20,158 nt of DNA, from assembly GCA_000438015.1 (NCBI GenBank), contig FR901634.1, positions 13,811 through 33,968 on the forward strand, read 5' to 3'. Positions 1 through 8,786 of this stretch are shown here, piece after piece (within the stretch, counting starts at the first letter, position 1; the number at the start of each line of letters is the position of its first letter). The notes below the pieces were generated by a model, which did not search any database, was not told where the DNA came from, and saw only the letters and a program-made list of their open reading frames with translations. The position numbers and the translations under genes are program-made. This DNA comes from Coraliomargarita sp. CAG:312 (GTDB lineage Bacteria > Verrucomicrobiota > Verrucomicrobiia > Opitutales > Intestinicryptomonadaceae).

Positions 1-110
1 GATTCAAACATATAGCGGCGGTTATAGTTGGGTTTGTTGCGGTTTCTATAGTTGGATTTGAGCGCGGGCGGGTTTATTGGACTTTGTCCTGGGTTGTCAA
101 AAAGCCTTAG
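1..110 (+). other. Window edge; possible 3' end of an unidentified plus-strand gene
   Basis: The frame beginning at base 3 stays open for 35 codons and stops with TAG at 108-110. This would be convergent with the glcF stop (107-109). Its first half is hydrophobic, with an AVIVGF / VSIVGF repetition that could be a membrane segment. The DNA shows the same imperfect duplication: two copies of ATAGTTGGRTTTG around 23-35 and 47-59. A minus-strand frame is also open here, so I cannot decide which, if either, is coding. No terminator is clear. Confidence 0.2.
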
Positions 111-1426
111 GCGCGCGGTTTATCGGGGAGCGAGTCCGCGTAGATTTCGGCGACATGCTTTACTTTTACGGGGTCGTTGTTAAGGGCAAGCATATTTGAA
201 ATTTGCATCATGCATGCCGGGCATCCCGCCGACACGGTTGAAACGTTTGCCGCAATTATATTGTCGCGCTTGCGTTTTCCTATTTTGCGGGATAATTCGT
301 AATGGGTTAGCGTAAAGCTGCCCCCGCATCCGCAACACCTGTCGGATTCAGCCATTTCCACAAACTCTACCGCCGGATTAAGCCTCAAAAGCTTTCGCGG
401 CTGTTCACTGACGCCTAGAAATTTTTTAAGATGGCAGGAGTCGTGGTAGGTTATCCGTTCTTTGGCTGTGCCGGAAGGCTTTAGGGGGGCGTGGCGGGCG
501 GAGTCAACTTTTAGAATGTCTATGAGAAATTGTGAAATATCAAGAGTCTTTCGGGATATTTTCTCGGCAATTTCTTTGTGCTTTTGGGATTTTGCGCGCT
601 TCCCCCAAAAGTCCCTTATAGTCTCAGTGCACGACGCACACGCCGTCACGAGATAATCGAAATCTTCCGCGCCTATTTTTTCAAGGTTGTATGCTGCCAT
701 TTTTTCAAAACTGTCGGAGTCTCCGGAGGCCAGAGCCGGAATTCCGCAGCAGGCCAAATCCTTGGGGATTCGGACGCCGACTCCGTGAAAGTCGAAAATT
801 TTTAGGCATGCTTTTGTTGTGGATGTGTACAGCTTGTCTCCCATGCATCCAGGGAAGAAAAGAACTTTGATTGCCGATTTCCCCGCCGGGATGTCAATTT
901 CTCCGAATTCCTGTGAAAACGTATTGGCGGGTGGAACCGGGATATGCCGGTTTCCGACGGCGGGTTTTAATAGCGGCGAATAGGCGGTTTGTGGCGCGTT
1001 TTTGTCAGGGCGCAGAAAAATTCTTCCTAACGGCAGCGAAAATTTTACCGCGGCGCCGAACAATTTTGGATGGGTTAAAATTGCTTTAAAGACCAGTTTT
1101 TTTACTGGATTTAGCCCGAGGTATTTTGCGTTGATTTCGCGCGCCTCAAAAAATATGTCCGTTATTTTTACCCCCGATGGGCATGCGGTTTGGCAGGAGC
1201 CGCACAGAAGGCAGCGGTCCAATCTTTCGCGCACGCCGCCGGCGTCGGATAATGTTTCTGCTGCCAAATTTGACAGAAGCGCCAATTTCCCGCGCGCCAC
1301 GTCAGCTTCGGACAGGGTTTCGGCGAACACTGGGCAAACCGATTGGCATGTGCCGCAGCGCATGCATCCGACTATCTTGTCGTCCAGCGATTTAATAGAG
1401 TCTGCGAGTTTCTTTAAGTCTTTCAT
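107..1426 (-). CDS. glcF: (Fe-S)-binding subunit of glycolate/D-lactate oxidase (GlcF-like)
   Basis: A 439-aa protein with two N-terminal ferredoxin-type 4Fe-4S motifs: CxxCxxCxxxCP at residues 21-32 and CxxCxxCxxxCP at 72-83. Two cysteine-rich CCG domains follow, FFPGC...CCGIPA near 190-230 and TYHDSCH...DRCCGCGGSF near 330-370. This is the usual order in GlcF and the related GlpC and LldE families. The protein would take electrons from the FAD subunit encoded just upstream and pass them to the quinone pool at the cytoplasmic face of the inner membrane. The start ATG (1424-1426) overlaps the glcD stop (1423-1425), which suggests translational coupling. No GlcE-type second FAD-binding subunit is present in the window, so the substrate could be D-lactate or another 2-hydroxy acid instead of glycolate. 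The family call is firm; the substrate is inferred. Confidence 0.85.
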   Translation of the reverse strand: MKDLKKLADSIKSLDDKIVGCMRCGTCQSVCPVFAETLSEADVARGKLALLSNLAAETLSDAGGVRERLDRCLLCGSCQTACPSGVKITDIFFEAREINAKYLGLNPVKKLVFKAILTHPKLFGAAVKFSLPLGRIFLRPDKNAPQTAYSPLLKPAVGNRHIPVPPANTFSQEFGEIDIPAGKSAIKVLFFPGCMGDKLYTSTTKACLKIFDFHGVGVRIPKDLACCGIPALASGDSDSFEKMAAYNLEKIGAEDFDYLVTACASCTETIRDFWGKRAKSQKHKEIAEKISRKTLDISQFLIDILKVDSARHAPLKPSGTAKERITYHDSCHLKKFLGVSEQPRKLLRLNPAVEFVEMAESDRCCGCGGSFTLTHYELSRKIGKRKRDNIIAANVSTVSAGCPACMMQISNMLALNNDPVKVKHVAEIYADSLPDKPRA

Positions 1427-2814
1427 CTTGAAATTGCAGCCAGCTTTGACGGGTTAAGCAGAGCCTTTTCGTCTAAAGCGCGCCGCATTCTCTTGGAAAA
1501 TAAAATTGTTGCCTTGTTTGTTTCCTGCTCCAGCCATTTGGATTTTGCAGTTCCTATGCCGTGTTCGCCGGACAGCGTCCCGCCCATTTCTATTGTGCGG
1601 GTAAACAGTTCGTCTATGGCGCGTTCGACCCGCGAGAATTCGTTTGCGTCGCGTTTGTCGCATAGTATTGACGGATGTAGATTGCCGTCGCCGGCGTGCC
1701 CGAACGTGCCTATGAAAAGTCGGTATTTTTTTGCTATGTCGCCAATGGCGTCAATCATTGCCGGAATCTTTGATCGCGGAACGGTTGCGTCTTCAAGAAC
1801 GATTGTTGGCCTGAGCCTTGCCAAGGCTGGAAGGGCTTTGCGGCGTGCTTCCCACAGCTTCGACTTTTCTGCGGCATCTTTTGCAGCCACCGTTTCAAGA
1901 GCGCCGTTTTCTCTCAAAACTTTTTCGACAGTCTCGGCGTCGTCGGCAACTTGCGCGGGATGTCCGTCAACTTCAATCAGCAGGATTGCCGCTGCGGAGC
2001 GGGGCAGGCCGATGTTTTCATTGTCCTCCACAAGATTTATTGTGGCGTTGTCCATAATTTCCAGCGTACAAGGCAGTATATGGGCGGCGATTATCCCCGC
2101 GACTGCGTTTGCAGCTGCGCGGATGTCTCCGAAAACCGCCATCATGGCGCGTGATGCTTTAGGCGGCGGCACCAGCTTTAGAACGGCTTTTGAGATTATG
2201 CCCAAAGTCCCTTCCGACGCCGCCATAAGGCCGCATAAGTTGTATCCCGTCACGCATTTCACGGTTTTTGATCCGCTTTTTATCAAATCTCCGCGCGCGT
2301 CGAAAAACTCAATTCCCATTAGGTAGTCTTTTGTCACGCCGTACTTTAGGCCGCGCAGCCCTCCTGCGTTCTCTGCAATGTTGCCGCCGAGCGTCGAAAC
2401 TGCCTGCGAGCCCGGGTCGGGCGGATAAAACAGGTTTTTTGCAGCCACAGCCTCCGCAAATTTTGCCGTCACCACGCCAGGCTCGACAACTGCGTAGAGG
2501 TCTTCCAGATTTATTTCAAGAATTCTGTTTAGCGACTGCGTGAGAATAACGACGCTTTCTTCCGAGTCGGGAATTGTCCCTCCGCTTAGGTTGGTGCCGG
2601 CTCCGCGCGCTGTCATCGGAATGGAATTTCTTGCGCAAAAAGCGATTGTCTGCCCTAGCTGCTCTTCAGTTGCGGGCCGAACCGCCATTTTGGGAACTTT
2701 GGGCGGAAGCACTGCCGAATCGTAGGAATATGCGAACCTGTCTGCTTCCTTGTCGAAGACGTTTCCCGCCCCGACAATTTTTTCAAATTCTTTCTTTAAG
2801 TTTAGCGATGCCAT
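1423..2814 (-). CDS. glcD: FAD-linked glycolate/D-lactate oxidase subunit (GlcD-like)
   Basis: I use the ATG at 2812-2814, which gives 463 aa. A TTG at 2862 would add 16 residues, but this ATG follows TATAGGAGAA, a good though close ribosome binding site, and begins MASLNLKKEF. The N-terminal half is the VAO/PCMH-type FAD-binding domain: RGAGTNLSGG, then a VVEPGV segment, then PPDPGS and LGGNIAENAGG near residue 150. The C-terminal half is the FAD-oxidase C domain, with FGHAGDGNLHPS and SGEHGIG towards the end. The protein ends in LNPSKL, like GlcD and D-lactate dehydrogenases (LNPGK). It would oxidise a 2-hydroxy acid such as glycolate or D-lactate to the 2-oxo acid and hand electrons to the downstream Fe-S partner. 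It is the first gene of a two-gene minus-strand operon, divergent from the RND efflux genes. Confidence 0.87.
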   Translation of the reverse strand: MASLNLKKEFEKIVGAGNVFDKEADRFAYSYDSAVLPPKVPKMAVRPATEEQLGQTIAFCARNSIPMTARGAGTNLSGGTIPDSEESVVILTQSLNRILEINLEDLYAVVEPGVVTAKFAEAVAAKNLFYPPDPGSQAVSTLGGNIAENAGGLRGLKYGVTKDYLMGIEFFDARGDLIKSGSKTVKCVTGYNLCGLMAASEGTLGIISKAVLKLVPPPKASRAMMAVFGDIRAAANAVAGIIAAHILPCTLEIMDNATINLVEDNENIGLPRSAAAILLIEVDGHPAQVADDAETVEKVLRENGALETVAAKDAAEKSKLWEARRKALPALARLRPTIVLEDATVPRSKIPAMIDAIGDIAKKYRLFIGTFGHAGDGNLHPSILCDKRDANEFSRVERAIDELFTRTIEMGGTLSGEHGIGTAKSKWLEQETNKATILFSKRMRRALDEKALLNPSKLAAISR

Positions 2815-2838
2815 TTCTCCTATAATTAATAAAATGTT

Positions 2839-2867
2839 AGAATAAGATTCTTGCCGGCACAAATCAA
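2839..2867 (-). promoter_or_regulatory. Candidate promoter of the glcDF operon
   Basis: On the minus strand, TTGATT (2862-2867) and TATTCT (2839-2844) are separated by 17 bases. The implied leader is about 18 nt, ending in the GGAG ribosome binding site in front of the ATG at 2814. The boxes are imperfect and the call was made by eye. Confidence 0.35.
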
Positions 2868-2992
2868 AAAAATTATTTAAAGGCCGGGAAGCCTACACTT
2901 ATTTTAACCTTAAAGAAAATGCTGCGCGGGATTTCCAGAGAAAAAACCCTTATAGACAGGGAAAATTTTTCTTGAAAGACTTGTGGAAATGT

Positions 2993-3007
2993 TGAAAAAA
3001 TTTTTCA
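2993..3007. promoter_or_regulatory. 15-bp inverted repeat upstream of the RND efflux operon
   Basis: TGAAAAAATTTTTCA is a perfect dyad (7+1+7). It lies 34 bases before the adaptor ATG, in the 227-bp divergent region between glcD and the efflux genes. A related GAAAATTTTTC sits at 2961-2971. The dyad overlaps the TTGAAA of a possible promoter (2992-2997, 17-base spacer, TTATTC at 3015-3020). It could be an operator for an efflux repressor, but no regulator gene is adjacent and A/T tracts give such dyads easily by chance. Confidence 0.3.
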
Positions 3008-3041
3008 GCAAAAATTATTCGATTTTCAGGGGGGACTTTTT

Positions 3042-4172
3042 ATGGGTAAATATTTTATCGGCGCGCTTGCATTATTGCTGTCCGTTGCGATTTCGGCGTG
3101 CTCGGATAAGGATGGCGCAGCCGCCGGGAAAAAAGCAAACAACGATGTATATGTGACGCTTCCGACCAAGCAGTCCGTAGAAATATGGGACGATTACACT
3201 GCCAAGCTGGAAGGCGAGAAATCCGTCGAGATTCGCGCCCGCGTGAGCGGATATTTGGAGAAGATTCTTTTTAAGGACGGCGACTATGTAAACGAGGGTG
3301 ATGTTTTATTTGAAATAGACCCGGAACCGTTTCAGGCTGTGGTTGACGCATGCCGTGCGGACGTGGCTGAGATTTCCGCAAAGATAGAGTTGGCCAACAG
3401 CAATCTAGAGCGCGCAAAGCAACTTTACGAGGGCAATGCGATTTCCAAAGAAGTTTTGGAAACCCGCAGAAGCGAACTTTTGTCGGCCAAGGCGGTAAAG
3501 ATGAGCGCCGACGCTAAACTTAAAGAGGCTATGCTCAATTTGAAGTTTACAAAAATCCGCGCTCCCATATCCGGCTATATAGGAAAGCGTTATGTCGATG
3601 TCGGAAACCTCGTCACAAATGCAAACACCCTAATGTCTACTTTAGTGTCGCGCGACATAATTTACGCATATTTTCAAATAAGCGAGCGCGACGTTATACG
3701 CTACGATAAGACAAAACTTTTTAAATCAATCGATACCGAGAACCGCAAGGGGCCTCCCGTAAAATTAAAACTTATGGACGAGACCGATTTCTCCCATTCG
3801 GGAATACTTACATATGTGGATAACAAGCTCAATGCCGCCAGCATAGAATTGCGTGCTGATATCGACAATAGCAACGGCAGTTTATTTCCGGGCATGTTTG
3901 CCAAATTGAGCCTCAGGGCGGGCGATCCGGTGGAGAAAATTCTAGTTCCGGAACTTGCCGTCGGAACTGACTTGATAGGCCGGTATGTTTACGTGGTAAA
4001 CAAAGACAATGTTGTTGAGTATCGCGCCGTTAAAATTGGCGAAAAGTTGGGCAAGATGCAGATTATAGAGGAGGGCCTAGACGGTTCCGAACGTGTAATT
4101 TGCAAGGGAATTCAAAGAGCGCGCCCCGATATAAAAGTAAATCCGATTCTCGAAACCGCGGATAAGAAATGA
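3042..4172 (+). CDS. RND efflux periplasmic adaptor lipoprotein (AcrA/MexA family)
   Basis: A 376-aa membrane-fusion protein. The signal peptide ends in the lipobox I-S-A-C with the acylated cysteine at residue 20. A lipoyl/barrel-sandwich half-motif follows (VEIRARVSGYLEKI, GDYVNEGDVLFEIDP). Next comes a coiled-coil hairpin region rich in K, E and A (about 95-160), then the second lipoyl half (FTKIRAPISGYIGKR) and the beta-barrel with FPGMFAKLSL. Length and order are typical of AcrA/MexA. The protein would be anchored in the inner membrane and bridge the pump to an outer-membrane channel. AGGGGGGA (3028-3035) sits 6 bases before the ATG. The stop overlaps the pump start in ATGA (4169-4172), so the two are translated as a unit. 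The substrate range is unknown. Confidence 0.93.
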   Translation: MGKYFIGALALLLSVAISACSDKDGAAAGKKANNDVYVTLPTKQSVEIWDDYTAKLEGEKSVEIRARVSGYLEKILFKDGDYVNEGDVLFEIDPEPFQAVVDACRADVAEISAKIELANSNLERAKQLYEGNAISKEVLETRRSELLSAKAVKMSADAKLKEAMLNLKFTKIRAPISGYIGKRYVDVGNLVTNANTLMSTLVSRDIIYAYFQISERDVIRYDKTKLFKSIDTENRKGPPVKLKLMDETDFSHSGILTYVDNKLNAASIELRADIDNSNGSLFPGMFAKLSLRAGDPVEKILVPELAVGTDLIGRYVYVVNKDNVVEYRAVKIGEKLGKMQIIEEGLDGSERVICKGIQRARPDIKVNPILETADKK

Positions 4173-7100
4173 AGTTCTCGCACTATTTCATAAACCGCCC
4201 GATATTGGCGGGAGTCATATCGATAGTGATATTCCTTATGGGGGTAGGCGCCTATATAGGACTGCCTATTGCGCAATATCCCAATATAGCCCCTCCTATG
4301 ATTTACGTCTCCACAAAGTATATGGGGGCGTCTCCCGAAGTCGTAATGAATTCAGTTATCGCCCCTATCGAACAGTCTGTGAACGGCGTAGAGGGGATGA
4401 TTTACATGCAAAGCCAGGCAGGCTCGGACGGTTCTGCGCAGGTTGTGGTCACTTTTGAGACCGGCACGGACGCCGATATGGCGCAAGCGCGCGTACAAAA
4501 CCGCGTGTCCGAGACTCTTACGCGGTTGCCGAAGGAAGTCCGCGATTCCGGCGTTACGGTTAGAAAGCGTTCTCCAGATTTGCTAATAACCATAAACCTA
4601 TTTTCTCCCAAAGGTACGCGCGACAAACTTTATCTTACAAACTATGCCTTGACCCAAATGCAAGACAGGCTTTCGCGCGTTCCCGGAATAAGCGAATTCA
4701 GCGTATGGGGGGCAAAGGAATATAGTATGCGCGTATGGCTGGATCCGGATAGGCTTTCGGCTCTAGACATAACTCCGACGCAGGTCGTCAACGCCCTCCA
4801 AGAGCAGAACAAGCAGATTGCCGCGGGAAAACTAAATGCGCCGCCGTTGGAATCCGATTCGGCTTTCGAGTTGATTATCAATACCCAAGGCCGATTGGCC
4901 ACGGAAAAGGAGTTCGGGGAAATTATAGTCAAAAATATGCCGGACGGCAGAATTATTCGCGTCTGCGACGTCGCGCGCGTTGAGCTTGGCGCATATACTT
5001 ACGGGAACGAATCTTATATAAACAATAAAAGCGCCGTTTCCATGGGCGGATACCAGTTGCCCGGCACGAATGCAATCGAGCTCGCAAAAAATATAAGGGC
5101 TGAGCTTGCCGAAATGAAAAAGAGCTTCCCCAACGACGTCGACTATGTGATAGGCATGGATGCGACCGAATATATTTCGGAGTCTATAAATGCCGTTTAC
5201 CGCACTATCTTCGACGCTATAATATTGGTTGTTTTGGTAATTCTCCTATTCTTGCAGAATTGGCGCGCGGCGATAATTCCGCTTTTTGCGATTCCGGTTT
5301 CCCTTGTCGGAACCTTTGCGGTCATGTACCTGTTTGGTTTTTCAATAAACAATTTGTCGCTTTTTGGACTGGTGCTGGCAATTGGTATCGTTGTCGACGA
5401 TGCAATCGTCGTGGTTGAAAACGTCGAGCGCAATATGAGCGAAGGGCTGCCGGTAAAAGAGGCGACAGAAAAGGCTATGACCCAAGTGCAGGGGGCTGTT
5501 ATTGCAATTGCTTTGGTTCTTAGCTGCGTATTTGTGCCTACCGCTTTTGTCGGGGGAATTACGGGAGAATTTTACAAACAATTCGCGTTGACTATAGCGG
5601 TTTCCACAATTTTGTCGGCTTTGGTTTCCCTGACGCTTACTCCCGCTCTTTGCGCGCTGTTGTTAAAAGACCATTCCGAAGCTAAATCCGGATTTTTTAC
5701 GAAAGTCTGGAATTATACGCTTGGAGGGTTTTTTAGGCTGTTTAACCGCGGATTCGACTGGATTTCCGATCGATACGGGTGGATGGTCGCAAAACTTACT
5801 CGGATTGCGGTTTTAATAATGCTCATATATGTCGGGTTGCTTTGGGTGACCAAGGAACTTTTCCAAGTCACTCCGCAAGGGTTTATTCCAAAACAGGACC
5901 AGGGGTATATAAATTCTACAATAATACTTCCCGACGGGGCGTCTTTTGAACGCACGGAAGAAGTTATAAAACGCGCCGGAGAGCTTGTGATGGGAATCGA
6001 CGGGGTTCGCTACACAAACGCCGTTGCGGGTAGAAACGGAATATCTGGAATGTCGGCTTCCAACTCCGGGAATATGTCGATAGTTTTTGAGGACCGTGCG
6101 GAGCGAGATAAGAAAGGCCGAAGCGCAAACGTAATACTTGAGGAGGCGCGGGAGCTTTTGGAGCGCGAATGCCCGGAAGGTGCTGTGTACATGTTGACTC
6201 CCGCTCCCGTTCGCGGAATCGGCAGCGGAAGCGACTTTAAAATGCAGCTTCAAGACAGGGCCGGATACGGCATAGAGGAGCTGCAAAAGCAGCTTAGGAT
6301 TTTCGTTGAGGAGGTAAATAAACTGGACAGCGTGTCGCAGGCCTTTTCGGCGTTCAGAATTTCGGACCCGCAGCTGTATATCGACATAGACCGCGAGCGC
6401 GCCCAAAAACTGAATGTTTCTCTCGACGCCCTGTTTACAACCCTGCAGTACAATATGGGTTCTGTTTATGTAAACGACTTTAACATACTCGGTCGCGTTT
6501 ACCGCGTTGTGGCGCAGGCGGAAAGCTTTAGCAGAAGCAGATTGCGCGATATCTACAACCTTAAAGTTCCCAACGAAAATGGAGAGCAGGTTCCCCTTGG
6601 TTCTTTAATCTCGATAAAGCGCATTATCGGCCCGGACAGAACCGTTCGCTACAATATGTACGAAAGCGCCGAGGTGCAGGGCAATCTCGCGCCGGGGTAC
6701 AGTACGGGAGAGGCGGTTGCGGCTATTGACGAGCTCGCAAGAAAGATTCTTCCCCAGGGAATGGGCATAGAATGGACGGATATAGTTTACCAGCAAAAGA
6801 AGGCGGGGAATTCATCTATAGTGGTGTTTTTTGTATGCGTGGTATTCGTATTTCTTGTTCTGGCTGGCCTGTATGAAAGTTGGACAAGCCCACTTGCCGT
6901 TATTTTAATTGTTCCGCTTGTATTGTTGTTTGCAGTAAGCGGGGTGCACTTGCGCGGGATGGACAATAATATAATGACACAGATTGGATTTATCGTCCTG
7001 ATAGGATTGGCCTGCAAAAATGCAATTCTAATCGTGGAGTTTGCGAAGCAGCGCGAAGAGCGCGGCGAGGAGCTTGTCAGCGCGGTTTCCCATGCTTCCA

Positions 7101-7324
7101 GAAACAGGCTTAGGCCGATAGCAATGACATCTTTGGCTTTTATTTTCGGCGTTGTCCCGTTGGCGTTCGGATTGGGGTCAGGTTTTGAATTGAGGCAGAG
7201 TTTGGGAACGTCTGTATTTTTTGGAATGATAGGCGTCACGATTGCGGGATGCATATTTACGCCTGTTTTTTACTATATAATCCGCCGCTTAACATCCAAG
7301 AAACGCGCGAAAGAGGCGGCTTAG
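4169..7324 (+). CDS. RND efflux pump inner-membrane subunit (AcrB/MexB, HAE1 family)
   Basis: A 1051-aa protein, full length for the hydrophobe/amphiphile RND family. TM1 begins FINRPILAGVISIVIFLMG. The TM4 proton-relay aspartates are present as D410-D411 in GIVVDDAIVVVENVER, and the TM10 lysine is about K950 in GLACKNAILIVEF. Two large periplasmic loops follow TM1 and TM7, and the protein ends in a basic tail. It should be a proton-driven trimeric pump working with the adaptor encoded immediately upstream. No TolC/OprM-type outer-membrane factor gene lies next to it, so the channel must come from elsewhere in the genome. It could export drugs, bile-like detergents or lipids; the sequence does not say which. 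Coding appears intact. Confidence 0.95.
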   Translation: MKFSHYFINRPILAGVISIVIFLMGVGAYIGLPIAQYPNIAPPMIYVSTKYMGASPEVVMNSVIAPIEQSVNGVEGMIYMQSQAGSDGSAQVVVTFETGTDADMAQARVQNRVSETLTRLPKEVRDSGVTVRKRSPDLLITINLFSPKGTRDKLYLTNYALTQMQDRLSRVPGISEFSVWGAKEYSMRVWLDPDRLSALDITPTQVVNALQEQNKQIAAGKLNAPPLESDSAFELIINTQGRLATEKEFGEIIVKNMPDGRIIRVCDVARVELGAYTYGNESYINNKSAVSMGGYQLPGTNAIELAKNIRAELAEMKKSFPNDVDYVIGMDATEYISESINAVYRTIFDAIILVVLVILLFLQNWRAAIIPLFAIPVSLVGTFAVMYLFGFSINNLSLFGLVLAIGIVVDDAIVVVENVERNMSEGLPVKEATEKAMTQVQGAVIAIALVLSCVFVPTAFVGGITGEFYKQFALTIAVSTILSALVSLTLTPALCALLLKDHSEAKSGFFTKVWNYTLGGFFRLFNRGFDWISDRYGWMVAKLTRIAVLIMLIYVGLLWVTKELFQVTPQGFIPKQDQGYINSTIILPDGASFERTEEVIKRAGELVMGIDGVRYTNAVAGRNGISGMSASNSGNMSIVFEDRAERDKKGRSANVILEEARELLERECPEGAVYMLTPAPVRGIGSGSDFKMQLQDRAGYGIEELQKQLRIFVEEVNKLDSVSQAFSAFRISDPQLYIDIDRERAQKLNVSLDALFTTLQYNMGSVYVNDFNILGRVYRVVAQAESFSRSRLRDIYNLKVPNENGEQVPLGSLISIKRIIGPDRTVRYNMYESAEVQGNLAPGYSTGEAVAAIDELARKILPQGMGIEWTDIVYQQKKAGNSSIVVFFVCVVFVFLVLAGLYESWTSPLAVILIVPLVLLFAVSGVHLRGMDNNIMTQIGFIVLIGLACKNAILIVEFAKQREERGEELVSAVSHASRNRLRPIAMTSLAFIFGVVPLAFGLGSGFELRQSLGTSVFFGMIGVTIAGCIFTPVFYYIIRRLTSKKRAKEAA

Positions 7325-7325
7325 A

Positions 7326-7364
7326 AAAGGCACTTTCCTCCGTTTCCGGGGAGCGGTGCCCTTT
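7326..7364 (+). terminator. Candidate hairpin terminator or attenuator after the efflux operon
   Basis: AAAGGCAC (7326-7333) can pair with GTGCCCTTT (7356-7364) with one bulge. An inner CTCC/GGAG pairing tightens the loop. Only ATTTT follows a few bases later, so it is not a classic intrinsic terminator. It lies between the pump stop and the ribosome binding site of the next gene, so read-through is possible. Confidence 0.4.
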
Positions 7365-7386
7365 GCTGAAATTTTGGAGGTCTTAA

Positions 7387-8754
7387 ATGGATAGGAGAAA
7401 ATTTTTAAAAACAGGAGCCGCTTCTTTAGGGTTGGCTGGAGTTTGTTCAAAGGCTATTTCCGGAGAAATTCCGTCTAAAGGGCAATATTTCGAACCCGGA
7501 AGGCTTGTTGGGTTAAACGTCAAATACGATGTAGTCGTGTGCGGGGGAGGACCTGCGGGAATCGGCGCTGCATTGGGCGCTGCGCGCATGGGAATGAAGA
7601 CTATCATTCTGGAGGCGGGAGGATGCCTCGGCGGAACTTGGACGCGCGGGCAGCTTTCATGGATATTCGATTTTAAAAAAAAGGGGATATGTCCGGAAAT
7701 CATCTTAAGGCTCGACGCCCGCAATGCTCGCCATGGCGGAAACGACAAGGACTTTGTCTATGAGCCGGAGGCCATGAAGATAATTCTGGAGGATTTAATT
7801 GCCGAAGCGGGAGTCGATGTCCGATATTTTACGACGTGTTGCGCCGCATATAAGGACGGGGCGAAAATGTCGGTTTTGGTTTCGGAATCGAAGTCCGGAC
7901 GCGAAGCCTGGGCTGCCAAAATTTTTATAGACTGCACGGGAGACGGCGACGTCTGCGCGCGCGCCGGCGCGGAATTCGACATAGGAACCGATGGGGATAG
8001 AATTGTCCAGCCCTGCTCGTTCAATGCAATTGTATCCGTAGAAGATGTTGAGAAGCTGGGCGATAGAATTACGGCTTATAAAAAAGATTCTCTGGCGGGG
8101 CATGTAGAGTCAACACAATTGAACCTAAGGGATTTGCGCGCCGCCGGCATAGAGCCTTCCTACAATATGCCGACGCTTTTCCATCTAGGCGGCAATATTT
8201 TGTTAATGATGTTTAACCACGAATACGGAGTTCATTGCGATAGCGCCGACGAAATTACTCGGGCTACTATCCGCGCTAGGCGCGAAGTATTTAAAATGGC
8301 CGACGCGCTCTCAAAGTCAAACTCCCCGTGGCGGAATATGAGGATTATCGCCACGAGCGAACATATAGGAATAAGGGAGGGGCGCAGAGTTTGCGGGCTT
8401 TACGAAGTCACAACCGCCGATTTGCTTTCCGGAGCCCGCCATTCGGACGCTGTCACGCGCGCGACTTTCGGCGTGGATCTGCATGCGCACACCGAGGAAA
8501 TTAACAGAAGCAAAACAATAACGCATTTAGATGGATTTAAGCCCTACGATATTCCGCTGCGAGCTCTGGTATGCCGCGACGTGGACTGTTTGATGATGGC
8601 CGGAAGATGCATAAGCGGCGACAGAATTGCACACGGCAGCTATCGTGTCACCGGGAACGCCGTGGATATGGGATACTCTGCGGGATGCGCCGCGGCAAAA
8701 TTCATATCGGAAGGAAAAACTCCGCACAGTTTGAAAAATCGCGGCCGGGCATAG
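7387..8754 (+). CDS. Tat-exported FAD-dependent oxidoreductase (FAD_oxidored family)
   Basis: A 455-aa protein. It begins with a twin-arginine signal (MDRRKFLKTG, R3-R4) followed by a short hydrophobic stretch ending near SKAISG, so it is probably exported folded with its FAD. The Rossmann motif is DVVVCGGGPAGIGAA near residue 50, with the acidic ribose-binding end in IILEAGG. CLGGTWTRG follows, as in the FAD_oxidored (PF12831) group. The C-terminal FAD contact region is MMAGRCISGDRIAHGSYRVTGNA with MGYSAGCAAA. GGAGG (7376-7380) lies 6 bases before the ATG. A lipoprotein glycosidase starts 32 bases downstream, so the two are probably co-transcribed. This suggests oxidation of a sugar or glycoside outside the cytoplasm, but the substrate is unknown. 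It is a distant paralog of the gene at 14703, with matching (I/V)RE-x-(R/Y)RV and DLHxH segments. Confidence 0.85.
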   Translation: MDRRKFLKTGAASLGLAGVCSKAISGEIPSKGQYFEPGRLVGLNVKYDVVVCGGGPAGIGAALGAARMGMKTIILEAGGCLGGTWTRGQLSWIFDFKKKGICPEIILRLDARNARHGGNDKDFVYEPEAMKIILEDLIAEAGVDVRYFTTCCAAYKDGAKMSVLVSESKSGREAWAAKIFIDCTGDGDVCARAGAEFDIGTDGDRIVQPCSFNAIVSVEDVEKLGDRITAYKKDSLAGHVESTQLNLRDLRAAGIEPSYNMPTLFHLGGNILLMMFNHEYGVHCDSADEITRATIRARREVFKMADALSKSNSPWRNMRIIATSEHIGIREGRRVCGLYEVTTADLLSGARHSDAVTRATFGVDLHAHTEEINRSKTITHLDGFKPYDIPLRALVCRDVDCLMMAGRCISGDRIAHGSYRVTGNAVDMGYSAGCAAAKFISEGKTPHSLKNRGRA

Positions 8755-8786
8755 TGTGGCAAACGGATTTTTAGAGGAGGTGTAGA

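Noticed and set aside
1002..2326. Long plus-strand open frames opposite glcF and glcD (up to 277 codons)
   Set aside because: They lie fully antisense to well-supported genes with complete Fe-S and FAD motifs. They read as serine/arginine-rich shadow translations and have no ribosome binding site.
5813..7254. Minus-strand open frames opposite the RND pump (197 and 155 codons)
   Set aside because: Antisense to an intact 1051-aa pump; no recognisable domain or start signal.
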